DNA of 12,867 nucleotides, from assembly GCA_026770585.1 (NCBI GenBank), contig MU646411.1, positions 272,272 to 285,138 of the forward strand, written 5' to 3'. Source of the stretch: Baffinella frigidus (Eukaryota; Cryptophyceae; Cryptomonadales; Baffinellaceae). The notes under the pieces are model-generated. The model saw only the letters and a list, made by a program, of their open reading frames with translations. It made no database searches and was not told the origin of the DNA. A program made the position numbers and the translations under genes. This document shows, in pieces, positions 1-6,200 of this stretch. Positions within the stretch are counted from its first letter, which is position 1; each line of letters starts with the position of its first letter.

Positions 1-61
1 GCATCCCCGAATCCCCGAATCCCCGAATCCCCTCTCTCCTAACCCAGAAAGACGGACGCAG
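1..61 (+). repeat. GAATCCCC octamer repeat in upstream intron
   Basis: About four units of GAATCCCC open the window, followed by short unique sequence up to the first exon's acceptor. It resembles the degenerate telomere-like repeats elsewhere in the introns but has an 8-bp period. Confidence 0.6.
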
Positions 62-125
62 GCGTCTGCGGATACACAACTGTGGGGGGACGGGGGTCTA
101 CGTGTACGATTCGGCGAAGGGGGCG
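62..125 (+). CDS. Beta-helix gene, first exon in window
   Basis: The acceptor is GACGCAG and the donor GTGCGT. The exon enters with one base of a split codon and exits in phase 0 after AKGA. It encodes the end of one coil and the first 11 residues of the GVYVYD coil. The next exon starts VEDCDIF, which completes the 23-residue coil exactly. The acceptor is the least certain boundary because upstream is only GAATCCCC-type repeat. Confidence 0.65.
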
Positions 126-3100
126 GTGCGTTTCCACCCTCAACCCTGGACCCTGGACCCTGGAATGACTTGGTCCACTTGGGAGGGCTAGTGGGACTCT
201 CCCCCTTGCAGCCGTGGGACTGTCGCCTAACCCCTAACCCCTAACCCCTAAACCCCAAACCCCAAACCTAAACCTAAACCTAAACCCAGCGCCGAAACCT
301 GAACCCGCAAGCCCTGAGCCCTCAAGCCCTTCACCCTGAGCCCCAACCTATCAGGTAGAGAGGACTGCGACATATTCGAGAACGCGCAGTCTGGCGTCGA
401 AATCGCCAGAGGACGTGACCAGTACTAAATGGTGTGCATATGGACGTGGGGGCAGTACTGACGGGTGTGCCTCTGGACGTGACGGCAGTACTGATGGGTG
501 TGCACATGGACGTGACGGTAGTTATAATGGGTGTGCCTATGGACGTGACTGGGTGTGCGTATGGACGTGAACAGGTGGAGGACTGCGACATATTCGAGAA
601 CGCGCAGTCGGGCGTCGAGATCGCTGAGGGCGGCGACCCTGAAATCAAGTTCAACAGGTTACTTGAGCCCCGCAACTTTTGAGAACCCCGCAACTTTTGA
701 CTGATGGCTGGATTTCCAAGGTCAAGAGTTCAGTTACCCCCGATGTCAAGTGATGGACAGGTTAATTGCTCACCAGAGCCCCATAACTTATGAGAGCCAC
801 ACAACGTTTGACCGATACCAGGTGACTTACCCCTGATTTCAAGTTATTTGCGGGTTTCTTGCTGACGACAACCGTGCAGGTTACCAGAGCCCCACAACTT
901 TTGAGAGCCCCGCAACTTTTGAGATCCCCGCAACATTTGAGAGCCCCGCAACTTTTGACGGATGACTGGACTTCCTGGTAGTTACCCCCCGATGTCAAGG
1001 TATCTCAACAAGAGACGTACAGGTGCAATGCTGTCATTTTTGTTGACCAGCACAGTGAAAGCAGTGCTCTGCTTTTCGAGGGTTCGGGTTAGTAAACCCT
1101 AAACACTGAACACTGAACACTAAACACTAAACACTCAACACTAAACACTTCACACTGCACACTACACCTAAACACTACACACTACACACTACACACGGAA
1201 CACGGAACACGGAACACGAAGCACTAATCACTAAATCCTAAACACTAACAGGATCCGGGAGAACGCGCAGCACGGGCTTCCCAGACCACCCTGGATGGAA
1301 CATTATGGTATTTTGAGCATTGTTAAGTCAACTCCCCTTGGAGAACACGCCACATTGTGGCGTGCCCGTGATGAATGGATCTGGTACAAAAAGGTCTAAT
1401 ATGTATTTTAGTGGTATAAAGCATGTCAACTTTTGCGATAAAGGGTTATTCGGGATTTGGCCGCAAGTCCCCTCCAGGGTGGATGGTGAAAACAGTGCTC
1501 GCTTCGTTCCGTGAACACAGTGCGCTTCTTTTCAGGATTCGCGAGAACGCGCAGCACGGAACACGGAACACGGAACACGGAACACGAAGCACTAATCACT
1601 AAATCCTAAACACTAACAGGATTCGCGAGAACGCGCAACACGGCGTGCTGGTGCACGACAACGGCAAGGGGCACCTCACAGACAACGACATCTTCAAAAA
1701 CAGGTAAGCACGTCCGTCAGCACCCACTCGAGAATGTCAGAGGGGCCTATTTAAAACCGATGTGTAGCCTTTGTGTAGTAACTTTCATTGCCTTTGGAGC
1801 CCTTCCACCCCAAGTTAGGCCAGACGCGAGGTAGGAACACCCTGTCCTGGTACAAATGTTTACAACCCCACATGTAATTAGGGCCCTCCTGCATTCTTGA
1901 GTGGCCCGTGCAACGGTTCAAGGATCTAATCCCGCCGAGTATTCATAATGAATACGATTTTGGTGTGTCTTAAGGGGTATAAATAAGACAGTCTTCTATC
2001 TAGACTTCATTTAGAGCCTCAAGATACACCAAAATCGAATCGGAGATCCCCGAAATCGTATTCATTATGAATACTCGTCCGGATGAGATCCGCGCAGGTT
2101 ATTCGTCTACCGGAATTGCGGCTAAACCAGTCAGGGTTAGTAGTATAGGGAACGATGTGATTGGTCGAGTGTCATGGGACTCTCCGTTGCTGAAATCAGG
2201 ACTGCTGCGGTGCTACGGACGCAGGTTTCGGGTGTCAGGTTTCGGGTTTCGGGTTTGCTGATTTAGCAGGAATGAGGGTGGTGTACGGCCGCTCACCGCG
2301 GCCGTAGTCTACTTTAGACGTGACCGGGAGTTATCATAAGTTGACACAACAGGAAAACGCTCAAAATCTGAGCGTTTTGCCAAAAGTTGACACGAGGTTC
2401 AATTGAAGTTGACTTTTGCGATTGACCACCTTCAGGTCCAGCGTAGGATGCACGTGCACGCCCCCTGTTGCGGGTTTGAGGGTGATGTACGTTAGAGGAC
2501 TCTACCCTCAGGGGACTCTACCCTCAGAGGACTCTACCCTCAGAAGACTCTAATGTCATTAATGACATTAGAGGGGGCACACGTCCCGGTGATGCGTCTC
2601 CAAACCCTGAACCCTGAACCCCAAACCCTAAACCCTAAACCCTGAACCCTGAACCCTAAACCCTAAACCCTAAACCCTAAACCATGAACCCTAAACCCTA
2701 AACCCTAAACCCTAAACCCTAAACCCTAAACCCCAAACCCCAAACCCTAAACCCCCAAACCCCAAACCCCAAACCCTAAACACCAACACCAACCCCTAAA
2801 CCATAAACCATAAACCATAAACCACAAACCCTGAACTCGAACCCCGAAACCCGAAACAGGCTAGCAGGCGTGGAGGTGCGAGAGAGCGGGAACCCCAAGG
2901 TCCACCGCAACAAAATTTACGGCCACGAAACAAGCGGTACGCCCTTCCAGGGTCTGTGGTTTGGGGTTCAGGCATGTGTCAAGCTGGGCGCCAGGTGGGT
3001 GCAGGGTTTAGGGTCTAGGGTTTAGGGTTTAGGGTGAGTCAGTTCCGGCGGGTTGGAGTCCGGACTCTTACCCCTGGTTTAAGGATTAGGGTTTATGCTA

Positions 3101-5710
3101 CACATAGGGTTCAGGGTTGAGCCCTATGTGTAGCATAAACCCTGATCCCTGTTGACGATTGCACGTGACCTCTCTATACGTCCTGCAAATGGGGCATGCT
3201 CCGGGGTAGAGTGCACGTGACCTCTCGTGAGGTCCTGCCCAGACACAGCCTCGGCCTTCACCCCACACCCTGAACCATGACTTGGAGGGCTGAAGACAAG
3301 GGGCATAGAGCGGGTTTCTTTGTCTGATGGCCACTTGAAACAGTGAGACAACTCCAAAAGCTCGCGGGTCAGTACCAACATTGTGCATGCGTCCCCACCG
3401 AGGCATGGCGGCCGTGCTGGTAGTAATACAGGTCTCTTCCACGATTGAGAGGCGTTCTTACTACGAACCCTGCCCGGTTTAGTCATAGTCCTAGACAAAC
3501 CCCGTCCGGTTCAGTCAACCCACTAGCCCTCCGAAGAGGACCAAATCCAGATTTTGGCTTCTGGGATTTTATAGGACTCTCAGCGGCCCGTGGAACCATT
3601 TTTGGACCTGCTTTCCCCTTATGTAGAAACGGCGCGGTCCCTAAACCCTAAACCCTAAACCCTAAACCCTAAACCCTAAACCCTAAACCCTAAACCCTAA
3701 GCCTAGAACCCTGAACAGGGGGCGTGTACGTGCACCACTACGGGCGGGGCGAGCTGGAGAAGAACGACGTGTCAACCCTGAACCCTACCTTTAGCATAAA
3801 CCCGAAACCCGAAACCCGAAACCCGAAACCTTCAACAAATAACAACAGATATTAAAATAAAATAAAATTAACGCTTAACACGTAACACTCAACCATCAAC
3901 AATACACAATAAACAGTACTCAATAAATAGTGAACAATAACAATAAACGGTAAACAATCAACACTAGACAATAAACCCTCAACCCCCCAAACCCCAAACC
4001 CGCAACAGGGGGCGTGTACGTGCACCACTACGGGCGGGGCGAGCTGGAGAAGAACGACGTGTACAACAACTCCCTCTCCGGCATCGTCGTCTGGCAGGTA
4101 CCGCAGCGTCTCACATCTGCGTCTATCAGAATAAACCGTCCAGGCATAGAGCGGTTTTCACATCGTTTGGTCACGTGAAAAGGACGAGACAATACCAAAC
4201 GTTGACGGGTTAGTACCAGTGTCGTCAACTTTTGGCATTGCGCTGGAGAAGAACGACGTGCACAACAACTCTCTATCTGGCATTGTCGTCTGGCAGGTAC
4301 AGGGGGTTGAGTGTGCAGGGTTGAGGGTTTACTCGGTACACCACATGTAGCGCCGTGTTCACGTGTTTTGCAAACTAGGAGGGCTGAAGGCAAGTGGTGT
4401 ATAGCGGTTTCCACATCTGGAGGCCACGTGAAAAGAAACGGTGCCAAAATATGTTGACGGATTAGTTTCAACGTTCGCCGTTGTTTCATTCTTGACGGGC
4501 GGGGAGAACTGGAGAAGAACGACGTGTACAAGAGACACGCGCTGGTTAGCCACAGGGGTTGGTTACTCGAGAACGTCGGTGAGGTCACACACCAGCGAGA
4601 AGAGGGGTTGCAGGGGTTACTCGAAAGTCAGGACACTCACCACCCCACACAGCGTACTTCGAAGGGATTTTTGAATAACCCCTAAGCGATAAGACCTAGG
4701 ACCCTACGGTAGGCAACCCGCAGGGACCTAGGGGGGTTCCTACGGATAAAGTAACGGAAACTCGGCCCGAAATGGGCCGAAAATCCCGTCGTAGCTGTGT
4801 GGTTAGGGTCCCACGGTAAGGCTAGTCCCAGGAGTTAAACAACTCCCTCTCCGGCATCGTACGCCCCTCTTTGGGGTTGAGGGTTGAGGGTCTTAGGGTT
4901 GAGGTTTGAAGGTTTGCCTCCAGCCCTCGAAGTTGTGCGAGGCGTGATTCCCTCCAGAGACGCTGAGAGCTGCCTCGAGGAACGGCGCGTGAGAAGTCGG
5001 TCGCCGGAATCATAATCAAAATCCGGGAGCGTCGGCGTTTTGTCTTGTTGTTTTGTGGCCAACATCTCGGCACATCGCTCTAATAAAGGTCTCTCTGTGT
5101 GCAGTCGGGCAAGCCGGTATGCCGGCAGAACCGAGTGAGCATGAACGGCGAGTTTGGCATCCACGTCCGCGACGGCGGTCCGAACCCGAAACCCGAAACC
5201 TCGACAACCCCAATCTCGAAATCCCGAAGTCACGAAATCACGAAATCTCGAAACCCCGAAACCCCGAAACCCAAAGCCCGGAACCTGGAACCCAAACTCG
5301 GAACCCGGAAGCCCGCAACCTGCAACCCGGAAACCGAAACCTGGAAACTGAAACCCGGAACCCGGAACCCCAGCCCTTATGAGCGAGGAACCCCTGTATT
5401 CCCTTCCTAAGCCCTAATACTCCACCCCATCCTAAACCCTAAATACTCCACCCTATACCAGGGTGGGGGACGTTTCTTCAGATTGTACTGGGAATGGTCA
5501 CGTACCTTCCAAGGAGTTAGGTTCGCCGTAGCCTTCTGAGCGGAACACCAAACCTTAAACCCCTACACCTTAAACTCACCTTTTTCTTCTCCTGCATCAG
5601 GGTGGGGGACGTACGAGGACAACGACCTCCGCGCCAACGCGAGAGGAGGGATCCTGGTCAACCCCGACTGCAAGCTCAAGGTCATCGAGGACAGGAACCT
5701 CATCGATTAA
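62..5710 (+). CDS. Right-handed beta-helix (PbH1-repeat) protein, 3' part, seven exons
   Basis: Exons 62-125, 575-657, 1620-1703, 2860-2936, 4009-4097, 5105-5177 and 5601-5710 join in consistent phase to 579 coding bases (192 residues and TAA) plus one base completing a codon from an upstream exon outside the window. The product is an uninterrupted series of about eight coils, nearly all exactly 23 residues, each starting like GVYVYD, GVEIAE, GVLVHD, GVEVRE, GVYVHH, GIVVWQ, GIHVRD, GILVNP and carrying N-x-[IV]-x-x-N turns such as DNDIFKN and KNDVYNN. This is the PbH1 solenoid pattern of Beta_helix / CASH domains, as in F-box protein FBXO11 and related algal proteins, where it binds substrates or sugars. 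I see no catalytic motif, F-box, signal peptide or membrane span, but the N-terminus is missing. The 23-residue register continuing across every splice junction is the main support. One coil has an extra Gly at the exon 4/5 junction. Introns are 423-1156 bp and repeat-filled. Confidence 0.82.
225..330 (+). repeat. Degenerate CCCTAA/CCCCAAA telomere-like array in intron
   Basis: Consecutive units of CCCCTAA, CCCCAAA and CCTAAA grade into irregular GCCCTGA and CCTGAGCC units. The array is C-rich on the coding strand. The rest of this intron holds CCCTGGA units at about 140-165, the truncated exon copy at 355 and a 33-bp minisatellite. Confidence 0.8.
355..410 (+). pseudogene. Truncated copy of second beta-helix exon
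   Basis: It matches the exon at 575-657 from GACTGCGACATATTCGAG through the codons for NAQSGVEIA, then stops without a donor matching the real one. Three substitutions against the real exon (TCG/TCT, GAG/GAA, GCT/GCC) are all synonymous. A 2-bp insertion after the CAG acceptor puts it out of frame if spliced at that site. It is preceded by telomere-like repeat and followed by the 33-bp minisatellite. Confidence 0.75.
432..568 (+). repeat. 33-bp minisatellite, about four units
   Basis: Units begin GTGTGC(A/C)(T/C/A)(A/C)TGGACGTG with a 33-bp period: three full units, a 22-bp unit and a partial unit running into the acceptor at 574. The period is a multiple of three, so the frame of the following exon stays open, giving 11-residue repeats such as GVPLDVTAVLM. 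Confidence 0.85.
575..657 (+). CDS. Beta-helix gene, second exon in window
   Basis: The acceptor is GAACAG and the donor GTTACT. Entry is in phase 0 (VEDCDIFENAQS) and exit is in phase 2 within an Arg codon after KFN. It completes one coil and gives most of the GVEIAE coil. The frame is also open upstream through a 33-bp minisatellite to an ATG at 434, so the 5' boundary could be elsewhere; the splice is preferred because it preserves the coil register with the preceding exon. Confidence 0.75.
665..1010 (+). repeat. 18-bp minisatellite in a higher-order array
   Basis: The unit is GAGCCCCGCAACTTTTGA and variants. There are two units at 665-700, two at 775-810 and four from about 886. Each block is followed by a related unique part (CTGATGGCTGGATTTCC / CGGATGACTGGACTTCC, then GTTACCCCCGATGTCAAG), giving three higher-order repeats of roughly 110 bp within the intron. 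Confidence 0.8.
1093..1257 (+). repeat. AACACTA-type 7-bp array
   Basis: A run of CCCTAAA passes into AACACTGA, AACACTA, ACACTAC and AACACGG units, ending CACTAACAG just before a truncated exon copy. It reads as a degraded or drifted telomere-like array. Its last 60 bp recur at 1555-1619. Confidence 0.8.
1249..1275 (+). pseudogene. Truncated copy of third beta-helix exon (first)
   Basis: The acceptor AACAG is followed by codons for IRENAQHG, after which similarity ends. All four differences from the real exon at 1620 (ATC/ATT, CGG/CGC, CAG/CAA, GGG/GGC) are synonymous. It has no donor. Confidence 0.7.
1282..1536. other. Intron segment with short hairpin, otherwise unique
   Basis: CCACCCTGGA near 1284 and TCCAGGGTGG near 1474 are inverted repeats bracketing about 190 bp. 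Inside is a perfect hairpin, CACGCCAC-ATT-GTGGCGTG (1346-1364). The bracketed piece may be an inserted element; no target duplication was seen. A 64-residue open frame over 1320-1514 has no recognisable content and I do not treat it as a gene. Confidence 0.4.
1537..1560 (+). pseudogene. Truncated copy of third beta-helix exon (second)
   Basis: TTTTCAG is followed by codons for IRENAQH, then runs directly into AACACGG repeat. It differs from the real exon by one synonymous change (CAG/CAA). Confidence 0.7.
1555..1619 (+). repeat. AACACGG array, duplicate of 1195-1257
   Basis: GGAACACGGAACACGG units, then GAAGCACTAATCACTAAATC and CCTAAACACTAACAG, repeat the sequence at 1195-1257 almost base for base. 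This copy supplies the acceptor of the real third exon. Confidence 0.85.
1620..1703 (+). CDS. Beta-helix gene, third exon in window
   Basis: The acceptor is CTAACAG and the donor GTAAGC is close to consensus. This is the only internal exon of symmetric phase (84 bp, phase 2 on both sides). It encodes IRENAQH, finishing one coil, then the GVLVHDNGKG coil with DNDIFKN. Two truncated copies of its 5' end precede it at 1249 and 1537. Confidence 0.85.
1937..2076. mobile_element. 140-bp fold-back element (MITE-like) in intron
   Basis: The ends are GAGTATTCATAATGAATACG and its reverse complement (24 matching bases, GAGTATTC to ATTT). Further in, TGGTGTGTCTT pairs with AAGATACACCA after a 21-bp asymmetric insert. 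The terminal repeat itself contains the palindrome GTATTCATAATGAATAC. No clear target duplication (CGCC left, GTCC right). Non-autonomous: no coding capacity. Confidence 0.7.
2285..2378. repeat. Two short hairpins in intron
   Basis: ACGGCCGC-TCACC-GCGGCCGT lies at 2285-2305 and AAAACGCTCA-AAATC-TGAGCGTTTT at 2354-2378. The second is flanked by direct copies of AGTTGACAC (about 2338 and 2385), then GAAGTTGACTTTTGCG. They could form stable stems in the transcript; no known function. Confidence 0.55.
2495..2573. repeat. 16-bp tandem repeat ending in a 26-bp perfect palindrome
   Basis: Four 16-bp units of GAGGACTCTACCCTCA type (2495-2558) lead into a perfect palindrome at 2548-2573 centred on ATTAAT, with half-site CTCTAATGTCATT. 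The last repeat unit supplies the left arm of the palindrome. Confidence 0.85.
2600..2858 (+). repeat. CCCTAAA telomere-like array, about 255 bp
   Basis: Mostly AACCCTA and AACCCTG units, with AACCCCA, AACCATA and CCCGAAA variants toward the 3' end, running up to the acceptor of the fourth exon. Interior units are nearly perfect; the edges are degenerate. Confidence 0.9.
2860..2936 (+). CDS. Beta-helix gene, fourth exon in window
   Basis: The acceptor is GAAACAG, directly after a CCCGAAA array, and the donor is GTACGC. It enters in phase 2 and exits in phase 1. It encodes LAGVEVRESGNPKV and then HRNKIYGHETS, a typical PbH1 coil. Downstream of the donor the frame runs into intron without coil features. 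No truncated copy of this exon was found in the window. Confidence 0.82.
2998..3040 (-). repeat. Short TTTAGGG array, reversed orientation
   Basis: AGGGTTTAGGGTCTAGGG units run in the opposite orientation to the neighbouring CCCTAAA arrays. A palindrome with telomere-like ends follows at 3088. Confidence 0.8.
3088..3143. repeat. Perfect 22-bp inverted repeat with telomere-like ends
   Basis: The arms are 3088-3109 and 3122-3143, fully complementary, with a 12-bp spacer TTCAGGGTTGAG. Each arm starts with the telomere-like AGGGTTTA and continues into TGCTACACATAGGG. TTTAGCATAAACCC near 3788 partly recalls the arm. Confidence 0.85.
3287..3392 (+). repeat. Dispersed intron repeat, copy 1
   Basis: It carries the order GGAGGGCTGAAG, GCATAGAGCGG, TTTCTTTGTCTGATGGCCAC, TGAAACAGTGAGACAA, then GGGTCAGTACCA, which recurs at 4138-4238 and, more diverged, at 4376-4475. 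Just upstream, TGCACGTGACCTCTC occurs twice (about 3160 and 3211). The remaining sequence to 3640 shows no gene. Confidence 0.65.
3641..3712 (+). repeat. Near-perfect CCCTAAA array
   Basis: About eight uninterrupted CCCTAAA units, the most regular in the window, followed by a degenerate tail to GAACAG, where the truncated copy of the fifth exon begins. Confidence 0.9.
3714..3772 (+). pseudogene. Truncated, identical copy of fifth beta-helix exon
   Basis: 59 bp are identical to 4004-4062, from AACAG of the acceptor through codons for GVYVHHYGRGELEKNDV. The copy then breaks off into telomere-like CAACCCTGAACCC. No donor; complete identity implies a recent duplication. Confidence 0.85.
3796..3985 (+). 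repeat. CCCGAAA units and AT-rich AACAATA-type degenerate array
   Basis: Four CCCGAAA units pass into about 150 bp of A-rich 6-8 bp units (AACAATA, AATAAAC, AACACTA), returning to CCCCAAA before the exon at 4009. It is the most AT-rich part of the intron set. Confidence 0.7.
4009..4097 (+). CDS. Beta-helix gene, fifth exon in window
   Basis: The acceptor is GCAACAG and the donor GTACCG. It enters with two bases of a codon and exits in phase 0 after VVWQ. It encodes GVYVHHYGRGELEKNDVYNN followed by SLSGIVVWQ. This is the most duplicated exon of the gene: four partial copies lie at 3714, 4243, 4498 and 4838. Confidence 0.85.
4138..4238 (+). repeat. Dispersed intron repeat, copy 2
   Basis: GGCATAGAGCGGTTTTCACA, CACGTGAAAAGGACGAGACA, then TTGACGGGTTAGTACCA. 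It lies between the fifth exon and its partial copy at 4243. Confidence 0.7.
4243..4296 (+). pseudogene. 5'-truncated copy of fifth beta-helix exon with intact donor
   Basis: It encodes LEKNDVHNNSLSGIVVWQ and ends CAG|GTACAG, matching the real exon's 3' end and donor, but lacks an acceptor and the first half. Against the real exon there are four synonymous changes and one replacement (Tyr to His). Confidence 0.8.
4376..4475 (+). repeat. Dispersed intron repeat, copy 3
   Basis: GGAGGGCTGAAGGCAAG, TATAGCGGTTTCCACATC, GGCCACGTGAAAAG, then GTTGACGGATTAGTTTCA. It again lies between two exon copies, so exon and repeat appear to have been duplicated together. Confidence 0.7.
4498..4531 (+). pseudogene. 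Fragment of fifth beta-helix exon
   Basis: Codons for GRGELEKNDVYK. Two synonymous changes (GGC/GGA, GAG/GAA) and one change at the fragment edge. There is neither acceptor nor donor. Confidence 0.7.
4680..4830. repeat. Element-like segment sharing sequence with 10463-10503
   Basis: AAGCGATAAGACCTAGGACC followed by CTACGGTAGGCAACCCGCAGG resembles the reverse complement of 10463-10503 (GACAAGACCTATAACCC, then TACGGTAGGTAATCCG). Inside is a hairpin, TCGGCCC-GAAAT-GGGCCGA. Boundaries are uncertain. Confidence 0.45.
4838..4860 (+). pseudogene. 23-bp fragment of fifth beta-helix exon
   Basis: Codons for NNSLSGI and part of the next, identical to 4065-4087. It lies between the element at 4680 and a GGGTTGA array. 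Too short to be functional. Confidence 0.6.
4859..4912 (-). repeat. GGGTTGA telomere-like array, reversed orientation
   Basis: Units GGGTTGA, GGGTCTTA and GGGTTGAGG, G-rich on the coding strand, follow directly on the exon fragment. Confidence 0.75.
5105..5177 (+). CDS. Beta-helix gene, sixth exon in window
   Basis: The acceptor GTGTGCAG is preceded by a pyrimidine-rich stretch (TCTCTCTG). The donor GTCCGA is weak and falls at the start of the next CGAAACC array. It enters in phase 0 and exits in phase 1. It encodes SGKPVCRQNRVSMNGEF, completing the GIVVWQ coil, then GIHVRDG. Confidence 0.78.
5178..5450 (+). repeat. CGAAACC / CCGGAAC degenerate array
   Basis: About 200 bp of 7-9 bp units (CCCGAAA, CACGAAAT, CCCGGAAC, CTGGAAAC) start at the donor of the sixth exon and continue as CCCTAAATACTCC. 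In one frame it encodes low-complexity Pro/Asn/Arg peptide, which I take as repeat translation and not protein. Confidence 0.85.
5456..5474 (+). pseudogene. Short copy of terminal exon start
   Basis: CCAGGGTGGGGGACG matches the CAG acceptor and first bases of the terminal exon at 5598-5611, then diverges to TTTCTTCAG. Confidence 0.55.
5601..5710 (+). CDS. Beta-helix gene, terminal exon
   Basis: The acceptor is excellent: TTTTTCTTCTCCTGCATCAG. The exon enters with two bases of a codon, reads WGTYEDNDLRANARG, then GILVNPDCKLKVIEDRNLID, and ends at TAA 5708-5710. The last coil stops after an EDRNLI turn, as usual at the end of a solenoid. A 14-bp copy of the acceptor and exon start occurs at 5458. 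Confidence 0.85.
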
Positions 5711-5714
5711 GCTT

Positions 5715-5905
5715 TGGTGCTTTGGTGCTTGTATTTACACTCACATCGAAGGCCACAGCCCACCTCACTCTTGAGGAGTTGGGAGTAATCTACGGGTGAG
5801 TTCCCCGACTCTGGTGCTTTGGTGCTTTTATTTACACTCACATCGAAGGCCACAGCCCACCTCACTCTTGAGGAGTTGGGAGTAATCTACGGGTGAGTTC
5901 CCCGA
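5715..5905 (+). repeat. 97-bp tandem duplication downstream of beta-helix stop codon
   Basis: Two 94-bp copies, 5715-5808 and 5812-5905, differ by one base (CTTGTATTT / CTTTTATTT). The unit starts TGGTGCTTTGGTGCTT and ends GAGTTCCCCGA. It starts five bases after the stop codon, so it probably lies in the 3' UTR or flank. Confidence 0.92.
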
Positions 5906-6083
5906 TCCTGCGGGGAGGGATGTGTGTGAGGACCGTCTCGGGACGAGCCCGCCTCAGGCGGAGAACATAAGTCATTTATGTAGACTTCAGTGTTCAGAAT
6001 GTGCGTTGATTAAGGATCGGAGCCAACATGGCCACCATGTGTTTTCTTCCGTGAAGGCATTGTACGACTAGGACCTAAGACCA

Positions 6084-6140
6084 AGCGGGGGCGGGGGAAG
6101 ACGTGTATTTAAGGGGGGGTGGGGCGGGGCGAATTTATTT
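6084..6140 (+). other. G-rich tract with quadruplex potential
   Basis: GGGGGCGGGGG is followed about 15 bases later by GGGGGGGTGGGGCGGGG. Four or more G-runs on one strand make a G-quadruplex possible. No gene is seen in 5906-6200; a short ATG context at 6032 ends after five codons. Confidence 0.5.
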
Positions 6141-6200
6141 TGTTCTCAAGCACGGCCGTGCACTCTGGCACACAGGCGTGAGAGGCACGGTGGTTGTAAA

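Noticed and set aside
432-568. CRISPR-like array (33-bp repeats)
   Set aside because: Units are contiguous, with no unique spacers, and the whole context is eukaryotic.
1320-1514. 64-codon frame within the intron as an extra exon
   Set aside because: It has no beta-helix coil pattern, no fitting splice sites, and would break the 23-residue register between the flanking exons.
3098-3498. Overlapping minus-strand open frames of 114 and 124 codons
   Set aside because: They cover the dispersed intron repeat and a hairpin inside the beta-helix gene. The similar peptides on the minus strand at 4028-4588 come from the repeat copies, not from a conserved protein.
5053-5410. Plus-strand frames rich in Pro, Asn, Arg and Glu
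   Set aside because: Beyond the genuine 73-bp exon this is translation of a CGAAACC / CCGGAAC array; all three frames are open because the repeat lacks stop codons.
6032-6049. ATG in an ideal GCCACCATG context
   Set aside because: The frame stops after five codons (MCFLP) and no splice donor follows at a useful place.
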